The position numbers were made by a program, and so were the translations under genes. The notes under the pieces were generated by a model, which saw only the letters and a list, made by a program, of their open reading frames with translations, searched no databases and was not told the origin of the DNA. Of a DNA stretch of 45,540 nucleotides, positions 33,776 through 40,599 are shown in pieces. The DNA lies in assembly GCA_003151155.1 (NCBI GenBank), contig PLWX01000320.1, positions 1-45,540 of the forward strand, written 5' to 3'. How positions within the stretch are numbered: position 1 is the stretch's first letter; the number at the start of each line of letters is the position of its first letter. The stretch is from Acidobacteriaceae bacterium (GTDB taxonomy: Bacteria > Acidobacteriota > Terriglobia > Terriglobales > Acidobacteriaceae).

Positions 33776-34324
33776 ATGAAACAACTTCAAGCTGTACTCC
33801 TGGCGTCAGCTCTCGCATTCGGATGTACTTCCGCTTTAGCGCAAGACAAAGCCCCTGCGCCGCCCACCACCGTCGTGGCCACCTTGGATAACGAACTTTC
33901 TCACTTGGAAAAAGGTCTCCTCGGCCTCGCTGAAGCCATGCCCGAAGATAAGTACAGCTTTAAACCCACACAGGGCAAGTTTGATGGAGTGCTCGATTTT
34001 GCCGGCCAGGTAAAGCACCTTGCTGGAGGAATCGCGATGTACGCTGGCGCGATCCAGGGTGAAAAGCCAGCCGCCGAACCGACAAGTCTCAAGACGAAAG
34101 CCGAACTCGTGCAATACCTCAAAGACAGCCTCGCTTCCGCGCACAAAGCGCTGGCCAGTCTGAACGATCAGAACATGTTCACGCCGATCCCGCCTCCGTT
34201 TGGCAAGAACCCGACCACGCGCTTCGCGCTCGCCGTCGCCATGGTCAGCCATCCCAACGACCACTACGGCCAGATGGTGGAGTATCTGCGCATGAACGGC
34301 GTCGTGCCCCCGGGCAGTAAGTAG
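33776..34324 (+). CDS. Exported DinB-superfamily protein, copy 2
   Basis: A 182 aa paralogue of the preceding gene. Both have a signal peptide ending in ALAQDKAP/VIAQDKAP, an AEAMPE(E/D)KY helix, the QVKH helix, and nearly identical C-termini (HPNDHYGQMVEYLRMNG here). The tandem arrangement and shared ends point to duplication. CTGGAGG precedes the ATG by seven bases. A strong hairpin with a T tract follows. Confidence 0.87.
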   Translation: MKQLQAVLLASALAFGCTSALAQDKAPAPPTTVVATLDNELSHLEKGLLGLAEAMPEDKYSFKPTQGKFDGVLDFAGQVKHLAGGIAMYAGAIQGEKPAAEPTSLKTKAELVQYLKDSLASAHKALASLNDQNMFTPIPPPFGKNPTTRFALAVAMVSHPNDHYGQMVEYLRMNGVVPPGSK

Positions 34325-34338
34325 TTCTCCAGGAAAAT

Positions 34339-34392
34339 GTGCCCCTACCCTATCAAGCGCAGGTGCGCGATAGGGCGGGGCACTGGCTTTTT
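34339..34392 (+). terminator. Long GC-rich hairpin with T tract after the DinB pair
   Basis: GTGCCCC (34339-34345) pairs with GGGGCAC (34377-34383), CCCTATC (34348-34354) with GATAGGG (34369-34375), and GCGC (34357-34360) with GCGC (34365-34368); TTTTT follows at 34388-34392. It lies between convergent genes. It resembles the element at 10222-10259 in its CCCC/CCCT build. Confidence 0.75.
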
Positions 34393-34395
34393 GTC

Positions 34396-35490
34396 TTAGC
34401 GAACCGTGGCCGGATGCGCTTTCTGCCACTCCGCGAAATCTTTTCGGATGGCCTTGCGCATCTCCCGGGCATCGTCGAATAACCACCGGCCCTTCCGTTT
34501 TCCCAAATCCTTCACAATTGTTTTCTGTGCGCCTTGCGTACCCAGGTGGATGTTCGCTACTTCAAATCCCATGCAATACAGAAGGGTGTGTTCGTCGCGA
34601 TGCGTCGGCAGATCGGTGATCGGGATCTTGGTACAATCCGGCGCCAAGCGTCGCACCAGCCAGTGCTCGTGCACATGGAAATAGGGATCGTGATCGCGCA
34701 CCGCTTGCTTCAGGATCGAATTGTAGTAAATCTTGTCGCGACCGGTCCCGGCGATCCACGCCGCCGCCGAAGGCACCAGGGCCTTGGCTTCGCGCGCCAC
34801 CCATCCGCTATGCCAGTGCGCGATGGCAACGTACCGCTGATGTCCCCGCGATCCCAGTCCCGCCTGCCGCGCCACGAAAAACGGTTTATCGCAATGTGGC
34901 GGCAGCATATCGACCATGCGCTCTTTGGCCAGATCCGGCAGATCGCTCAGCTTCACCTGTGGCCACGACGTCAGCCGCTCCCAGTAACGATTGGGATCCT
35001 TTAACTGCTGCGATGCGATGGCGCGCAACCAATCCTGTCCCTCGGCGAGAACGAACGGTTTTCCACCATCCTTCATCCCGTCGCGATAGCCTTCGAGCAA
35101 CGCGTCCGTCACTGACTTCGGACGCTCCTCGAGATGCTCGGCATCTTTCGCCAGCAGCACACTGGTCGCAAGACGTGCCAGGTCGAGGGTGTAAGGGAAC
35201 ATCCATGCTTCGTCGAAATCATTGACGCCCCAAGCCAGTCGTCCTTCCGCGTCGCGCCAGGTTCCAAAGTTTTCGACATGAAGATCGCCAACCCCGAGAA
35301 CCTTCGGTGCCTGCGACATGTGTTTATCGACTTCAGGCCACACCTGTAGCCAGCGATAAAACGTCGCGCGAAAGAATGGAAACACGCCCAGGGCCATGAA
35401 GGCGTGCTTGCGCCGAATATCAGCGGCGATGACGTTCGTCTGTTTCGCGAGCCACTTCTCGTACTCGCGGCTGGATTCGATGATGTTCAT
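34396..35490 (-). CDS. DUF2252 family protein
   Basis: A 364 aa cytoplasmic protein. VLGVGDLHVENFGTW followed by GVNDFDEAWMFPYTLDLARLATSV is the DUF2252 signature and resembles the catalytic and metal loops of aminoglycoside-phosphotransferase/kinase folds (GDxHxxN...DFD). The family has no settled function. Its start follows the CHAD gene by 14 bp on the same strand, so the two probably form an operon. Confidence 0.88.
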   Translation of the reverse strand: MNIIESSREYEKWLAKQTNVIAADIRRKHAFMALGVFPFFRATFYRWLQVWPEVDKHMSQAPKVLGVGDLHVENFGTWRDAEGRLAWGVNDFDEAWMFPYTLDLARLATSVLLAKDAEHLEERPKSVTDALLEGYRDGMKDGGKPFVLAEGQDWLRAIASQQLKDPNRYWERLTSWPQVKLSDLPDLAKERMVDMLPPHCDKPFFVARQAGLGSRGHQRYVAIAHWHSGWVAREAKALVPSAAAWIAGTGRDKIYYNSILKQAVRDHDPYFHVHEHWLVRRLAPDCTKIPITDLPTHRDEHTLLYCMGFEVANIHLGTQGAQKTIVKDLGKRKGRWLFDDAREMRKAIRKDFAEWQKAHPATVR

Positions 35491-35504
35491 GCGTCTTGTG
35501 CGGA

Positions 35505-36431
35505 CTAGCTGGCGTTGGCCGCGGCTGCCAATTCCTGGCGCACCAGCATCGGCCCTGGACGCTTTTGTTCCCCGAGCTCAAGCGTGTCGGAAAGCCTCGC
35601 CTCGAGCGGCTTCAAAGCGGCAATCGATGTCGTGAAGCGAGCCCGCATCTTGCTCCGCAGGATTGTCATGAGTGGATGCCCCGGCAATGGGCCAAGCACT
35701 CGATCCGCGGTCTCCACCAGGGTCCACCAATCATGCCAGCCGCCGATGGCATCTTGCACGGGCTTGAGCAGCGCGACCATCTCGGCGCCCACGTCGCCGG
35801 CAGCTTCGGCTGCGTAGCGCACGTGCTTCACTTCGAGGCGTAGTTCGTGCAGCGTTTCAGCGTCAAAGTGAGATGAGTGCAACTTCTCAACAAACGGCAG
35901 GACTTCTTTGTGCAGGTCGATCGTGCGTCGTGTCTCGCTGTTCAGCGGCTGATTGGCCGCTTTCAACAACAAGGCCTTTGCCCGGCGTTGCCGTTTCGGC
36001 AACCGCTTGATGAGTTCTTCCTGCACGGTGGTTGTGAGTTTCCGCTGTCGCTTAGCGCGCTGCCGCTGCAAGTAATTTTGCAGCAATGCTTTGTCATCTT
36101 CCACCGAGGGCAGCAGCGAAATCGTATTCAGCGCTTCCAATTGCACATCAAGATCGCGAACTTTCCCGGCCTTTTCAAAGATCTCCACCAGCAGCTTGTC
36201 GAACTTTCCAAAAGCTTTCGAATCTTGCTCCCCAAGCGATGTCGCCAGGGTCTGAATTCGCCGCACCGTGGTTCGGAGTTGATGAACCGTCTCCGCATTC
36301 GGAGCGGAACGGTTTGCACGCAGCAGTCGCGAGAGTTTGCGGAACAGGTACTTTGCGTGAGCTTCGGGGTCGCGCAAACGCCTGAGGCCAGCGTTCACAG
36401 TGGAATGATTACGTTTCGATGAATTTGTCAC
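35505..36431 (-). CDS. CHAD domain protein (polyphosphate-binding)
   Basis: A 308 aa all-helical protein rich in Arg, Lys and His. It has the two four-helix halves of a CHAD domain: VHQLRTTVRRIQTLATSL with the conserved H-x-x-R-x-x-x-R/K pattern near the start, KVRDLDVQLEAL, and in the second half ETLHELRLEVKHVRYAAEA. CHAD domains bind inorganic polyphosphate and often localise to polyphosphate granules. I choose GTG 36431 (MTNSSKRNHSTV); the open frame continues to 36527, but that part overlaps the promoter of the divergent HAD gene. A phosphate transporter lies 3 kb away. Confidence 0.87.
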   Translation of the reverse strand: MTNSSKRNHSTVNAGLRRLRDPEAHAKYLFRKLSRLLRANRSAPNAETVHQLRTTVRRIQTLATSLGEQDSKAFGKFDKLLVEIFEKAGKVRDLDVQLEALNTISLLPSVEDDKALLQNYLQRQRAKRQRKLTTTVQEELIKRLPKRQRRAKALLLKAANQPLNSETRRTIDLHKEVLPFVEKLHSSHFDAETLHELRLEVKHVRYAAEAAGDVGAEMVALLKPVQDAIGGWHDWWTLVETADRVLGPLPGHPLMTILRSKMRARFTTSIAALKPLEARLSDTLELGEQKRPGPMLVRQELAAAANAS

Positions 36432-36496
36432 GGGAACCAAATAAATGCCGCTCTTCACCCATTGCGGGCAGTCGCGGCGAAACTTTCCTATGGCAT

Positions 36497-36502
36497 TATT
36501 AT
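36497..36502 (+). promoter_or_regulatory. -10 box directly before the HAD gene (leaderless start)
   Basis: TATTAT ends six bases before GTG 36509, the same distance as at lgt, so the transcript would begin at the start codon. No -35 consensus at 17 bp. Confidence 0.45.
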
Positions 36503-36508
36503 GAACGT

Positions 36509-37261
36509 GTGTCCCAGCGGAGTACAACTACGAACCCTTCAGAACCTACCCCACTTTCTGGCCGAATCGTACAACCCCAAACGCTGCTTATAGATGCGGA
36601 CGACACCTTGTGGGAAAACAACATCTATTTCGAGCGCGCTATCGCGCAATTCATCTCTTTCCTTAATCACCATACCTTTACCCCGGAGCAAGTGCGTGAG
36701 GTGTTGAACGAAGTCGAACGCGAGAACATTCTGCGTCATGGTTACGGTCTCCACAGCTTCGCCCATGCGCTGGTCAACACCTTTGAGCAACTCACGGTCG
36801 ATCCGATTACTCCTGAGTTGCATGCCCAGATTCACGCCATCGCGCACCGGATTGCCGAGCACCCCGTGCAACTAATCGACGGCGTGGCGGAGACGCTCGC
36901 CTATCTCGCTGCCCAGCATCACTTAATTCTGCTCACGAAGGGCAACGTCACCGAGCAGTCGGGAAAAGTACAGCGCTCGGGGTTAGGCGCACATTTTGCA
37001 GCAATCGAAATAGTCGCGGAGAAAGACATTGCCGCTTATCGATCCATCGTCGAGAAGTACGCCTTAATCCCGCAACGTACCTGGATGATCGGCAACAGTC
37101 CAAAATCCGACATTAACCCCGCGCTGGCTGCCGGGGTCAATGCGGTTTTTGTTCCCCACGACAACACCTGGATCCTCGAACATGAAGAAGTATCACGCAA
37201 CGGTTTCCCGGGAACGCTCATGCAACTCGACTCCTTCGCGGAACTCAGGAACCACTTTTAA
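36509..37261 (+). CDS. HAD-superfamily hydrolase
   Basis: A 250 aa phosphatase-type HAD protein. Motif I is LLIDADDTLW (Asp29, Asp31, Thr33), motif II LTKGN, motif III Lys is likely in KYALIP, and motif IV is IGNSPKSDINPALAAG; a helical cap lies between motifs I and II. The open frame extends upstream to 36419, but that section would overlap the CHAD region, and the -10 box at 36497-36502 makes GTG 36509 the best start. Substrate unknown; cap type suggests small phosphorylated metabolites. It is 60 bp upstream of sthA. Confidence 0.85.
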   Translation: MSQRSTTTNPSEPTPLSGRIVQPQTLLIDADDTLWENNIYFERAIAQFISFLNHHTFTPEQVREVLNEVERENILRHGYGLHSFAHALVNTFEQLTVDPITPELHAQIHAIAHRIAEHPVQLIDGVAETLAYLAAQHHLILLTKGNVTEQSGKVQRSGLGAHFAAIEIVAEKDIAAYRSIVEKYALIPQRTWMIGNSPKSDINPALAAGVNAVFVPHDNTWILEHEEVSRNGFPGTLMQLDSFAELRNHF

Positions 37262-37321
37262 CCGGCACTCTCCGCTAGCGCTTCACCGCTAAGTTCGTTA
37301 CCATCCCAACTCGACGCGTCT

Positions 37322-38716
37322 ATGCCTACAAATGGATACGATTACGATCTGGTAGTTCTCGGAAGCGGCCCTGCCGGCCAGAAGAGCGCAATCTGCGCCG
37401 CCAAACTGCACAAGCGAGCCGCCATCGTCGAGAAGAAGTGGGAACTAGGCGGCGTGTGCGTGCACAGCGGGACCATCCCCAGCAAAACCTTGCGCGAGGC
37501 CGTGCTCTACCTCAGCGGTTTTCGCGAGCGTAGCTTTTACGGGCGCAACTACCAGCTGAAAGACCGCGTCATGATGTCCGATCTCACCTTTCGCGTCGAT
37601 GCCGGTATCAAGCGCGAGACCGACGTCATCCAGGCGCAACTGCATCGCAACCATGTCACCCCGATTGAGGGCCTCGGGCGCTTTATTGACGCGCATACCA
37701 TCGAGGTCGAGAGTGTCGAAGGCATCAAGCGGTTCACTTCCGAAAATTTCCTGATCGCCACCGGTACGCGACCCGCAGCCGATGCCCGCTATCAGATCGA
37801 TGGCACGCACATCTTCAACTCCGATCAATTGCTCGCCCTGCAGGAAGTGCCCCGCGAACTGATCGTGGTCGGTGCCGGCGTGATCGGCTTGGAATATGCC
37901 TCGATGCTGGCCACCCTCGGGGTCAAAGTCACATTGCTCGACGCCCGGCCCACGATGCTCGACTTTATCGATCGCGAGATCATGGACAGTCTTCAGTTTC
38001 AGCTGCGTCAACTCAGCATGGTTTTCCGTCTCGGGGAAAAAGTCACCACCTGCATGTACGACACCGAGCGCGGACGCGTGGTCGCGACCCTGGAGAGCGG
38101 AAAACGCGTCCATGGAGACGGGTTACTGTTCACCGTTGGTCGCCAGGGAAATACCGACAAACTGAACCTCGAAGCCGTGGGATTGAAGCCGGCGGATCGC
38201 GGCAAACTCGAAGTCAACGAACAGTTTCAAACCGCCGTACCCAACATTTATTCGGCCGGCGACGTCATCGGATTCCCCGCGCTAGCCAGCACTTCGATGG
38301 AGCAGGGAAGAATCGCCAGTTGCAATATGTTCGGTGTCCCTGCCCACATGCGTCCGCAGTTTTTCCCCTACGGCATTTACACCATCCCCGAAATCTCCAT
38401 CTGCGGACAGACCGAAGAACAACTCACGAAAGACCGGGTTCCGTATGAAGTCGGCATCTCCCGTTACGGAGAACTCGCCAAGGGCCAGATGATTGGCGAC
38501 GAGCAGGGCATGTTAAAGCTGCTCTTCCATACGGAAACTTTGAAGTTGCTCGGAGTTCACATCATCGGCGAACGCGCGGCAGAGATCGTCCATATCGGCC
38601 AGGCTGTGCTCAGCTTCGGGGGCACCATCGAATACTTCCGCGACACCGTTTTCAACTACCCGACCTTGGCTGAGGCCTACAAGGTCGCCGCCCTCGACGG
38701 TTTGAATAAGCTCTAA
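37322..38716 (+). CDS. sthA: Soluble pyridine nucleotide transhydrogenase
   Basis: A 464 aa flavoprotein that interconverts NADH and NADPH. It has the FAD site LVVLGSGPAGQKSAICAA, a redox-loop sequence GGVCVHSGTIPSK with only Cys46 kept and Thr51 in place of the second Cys, exactly as in SthA and unlike disulfide reductases, an NAD(P) site IVVGAGVIGLEYASML, and GDVIGFPALAS near the second FAD contact. The C-terminal dimerisation domain ends NYPTLAEAYKVAALDGLNKL. The length equals the family. No ribosome site is evident before ATG 37322. Confidence 0.94.
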   Translation: MPTNGYDYDLVVLGSGPAGQKSAICAAKLHKRAAIVEKKWELGGVCVHSGTIPSKTLREAVLYLSGFRERSFYGRNYQLKDRVMMSDLTFRVDAGIKRETDVIQAQLHRNHVTPIEGLGRFIDAHTIEVESVEGIKRFTSENFLIATGTRPAADARYQIDGTHIFNSDQLLALQEVPRELIVVGAGVIGLEYASMLATLGVKVTLLDARPTMLDFIDREIMDSLQFQLRQLSMVFRLGEKVTTCMYDTERGRVVATLESGKRVHGDGLLFTVGRQGNTDKLNLEAVGLKPADRGKLEVNEQFQTAVPNIYSAGDVIGFPALASTSMEQGRIASCNMFGVPAHMRPQFFPYGIYTIPEISICGQTEEQLTKDRVPYEVGISRYGELAKGQMIGDEQGMLKLLFHTETLKLLGVHIIGERAAEIVHIGQAVLSFGGTIEYFRDTVFNYPTLAEAYKVAALDGLNKL

Positions 38717-38854
38717 TTCGCATCGACGGTCATCGATATTTTCTTCGAACATTAACCAGCGCTTTTCTCGGCGGAATGTAATCTCCTGCCTTCGGGATCG
38801 ATCTCAGCAATTCATTTCATCTCAGCGCGTAACTCGCGCTCGCGCAGGAGAATT

Positions 38855-39032
38855 ATGGCCACGGTTTCCGCGTCTCCCACTGAACTCCCCGCCCACGCGG
38901 TTGCAGCCAAACTTCAAAAGGGTCCCGGAGCGATCGGCATGATGATCTTCGGGGTGGTCCTCGTGGGTCGGGGTTGTTTACGCCGCCTTTCACCTCATCC
39001 ACGATCTTTCCGGCACTCACGCAACTTCGATC
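38855..39032 (+). pseudogene. Out-of-frame N-terminal segment of the PiT transporter
   Basis: ATG 38855, with GCAGGAG seven bases upstream, begins MATVSASPTELPAHAVAAKL and enters a membrane segment (GAIGMMIFGVVLV). At GGG 38965-38967 the frame is lost. Deleting one G continues it as VGVVYAAFHLIHDLSG directly into the PiT frame at 39033. So the true N-terminus appears to be here and the gene carries a one-base insertion. Confidence 0.7.
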
Positions 39033-40469
39033 ATGCCTTATTTGTTGTTGGGCATCGCTCTGCTTGTCGCGCTCGGCTTTGAATTCGTGAATGGATTTCA
39101 CGACACGGCCAACGCCGTCGCGACCGTGATCTACACCCACTCCCTCGATCCCCACATTGCCGTGGCATGGTCCGGCACATGGAACTTCCTCGGCGTAATG
39201 GTTTCCAGCGGCGCGGTAGCCTTTGGCATCATCTCCTTGCTTCCGGTGGAACTGATTCTGCAAGTCGGCAGCGGCGCCGGTTTTGCCATGGTATTTGCGC
39301 TGCTCGTCGCGGCCATTATCTGGAATCTCGGAACCTGGTGGTTAGGATTGCCGGCTTCCAGTTCGCATACCTTGATCGGTTCGGTGATCGGCGTCGGTAT
39401 TTCCAATCAACTTATGTCAGTGAAGACCGGCACGAGTGGTGTGGATTGGGGACAGGCCACAAAGATCGGTCAAAGTTTGTTGCTCTCGCCGCTAGTCGGC
39501 TTTGGATGCGCTGCTCTGCTCCTTCTGTTGGCGAAAGCGCTGATTCGCGATCCTCGCCTTTACAAAGCGCCCGAAGGCACCGAGCCCCCGCCATTCTGGA
39601 TTCGTGCCCTCCTCATCCTGACCTGCACAGGCGTCAGTTTTTTCCATGGTTCGAACGATGGTCAGAAGGGAATGGGGCTGATCATGCTTATCCTGATCGG
39701 AACCGTCCCTACCGCTTACGCCCTGAACCACGCGTTCACCGCGCAACAATCCGTTGATTTCGTTGCAGCCTCTCAGCAGGCCGCAAATACGCTCGATCAT
39801 TACATCGATCAGAACGCTGTCGTGGTTGATCCTCGCGATGACGTTCAGCAGTACGTCCGGGACAAGAATTTCACTCTCAATACGATGTTTGCCTTGCGGA
39901 ACGTCATTGTCGACATCAGTAACGAGGCATCCCTCTATAAAGAATTGAAGAATGTCCCCCAGGACCAGGTTCGCAACCTCCGCAACGATATGTATCTCGT
40001 GAGTGAAGCGCTGCGCCTGATGAAGAAAACTCAAAAGCCGGCAATTTCTCCCACGGATTGGACGATCCTCGACAATTACAAGAAAAATCACGTTGATCTC
40101 GCGGCCAAGTTCATCCCCACTTGGGTGAAGGTTGCGGTTGCGATCGCCCTCGGCTTGGGCACAATGGTCGGCTGGAAGAGGATCGTGGTGACGGTAGGCG
40201 AAAAGATCGGCAAAGACCATCTCACCTATGGTCAAGGTGCAGCTGCCGAAATCACCGCCATGGCCACCATCGGCGCAGCCGACTGGTTCGGCCTTCCGGT
40301 GAGCACCACGCACGTACTCTCGTCTGGCGTCGCCGGTACCATGGCCGCCAATCATTCTGGATTGCAATGGTCCACGGTGCGGAACTTGCTGCTTGCATGG
40401 GTACTCACCTTACCCGTGTCCATCATGCTCTCCGCCACGCTCTATTGGGCCTTTCGACACATCTCGTAG
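39033..40469 (+). CDS. PiT-family inorganic phosphate transporter (N-terminus frameshifted)
   Basis: A 478 aa frame holding both PiT signature repeats: GFEFVNGFHDTANAVATVIYT near its start and GVSFFHGSNDGQKGMGLI in the middle, plus LPASSSHTLIGSVIGVGI and LPVSTTHVLSSGVAGTMAA. PiT proteins import phosphate with H+ or Na+. A cytoplasmic loop of about 140 residues between the halves (QQSVDFVAASQQ to AAKFIP) is long. ATG 39033 is an internal Met; the probable original start is 38855, in another frame. Without repair a protein from 39033 lacks its first membrane segment. Confidence 0.88.
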   Translation: MPYLLLGIALLVALGFEFVNGFHDTANAVATVIYTHSLDPHIAVAWSGTWNFLGVMVSSGAVAFGIISLLPVELILQVGSGAGFAMVFALLVAAIIWNLGTWWLGLPASSSHTLIGSVIGVGISNQLMSVKTGTSGVDWGQATKIGQSLLLSPLVGFGCAALLLLLAKALIRDPRLYKAPEGTEPPPFWIRALLILTCTGVSFFHGSNDGQKGMGLIMLILIGTVPTAYALNHAFTAQQSVDFVAASQQAANTLDHYIDQNAVVVDPRDDVQQYVRDKNFTLNTMFALRNVIVDISNEASLYKELKNVPQDQVRNLRNDMYLVSEALRLMKKTQKPAISPTDWTILDNYKKNHVDLAAKFIPTWVKVAVAIALGLGTMVGWKRIVVTVGEKIGKDHLTYGQGAAAEITAMATIGAADWFGLPVSTTHVLSSGVAGTMAANHSGLQWSTVRNLLLAWVLTLPVSIMLSATLYWAFRHIS

Positions 40470-40581
40470 CTCGGCCTCACGCGCCACGCGATAGCCAGCC
40501 GATCGCTTCGCGTGCGCGCGTTGTAGGTCCCGATCTATATCCGGTGACCCACTCGACAATTTGCCGCGTGCGGAGGTTGCG

Positions 40582-40587
40582 ATATAA
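40582..40587 (+). promoter_or_regulatory. -10-like box before the TMTC-like gene
   Basis: TATAAA lies 12 bases before ATG 40600, in a 130 bp gap without other signals. The leader would be about 6 nt and without a ribosome site. Confidence 0.35.
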
Positions 40588-40599
40588 ATAGTTCTAACG

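Noticed and set aside
37322-38716. Dihydrolipoamide dehydrogenase or mercuric reductase instead of SthA
   Set aside because: The second redox Cys is replaced by Thr (C-V-H-S-G-T), as in SthA; a disulfide reductase needs both.
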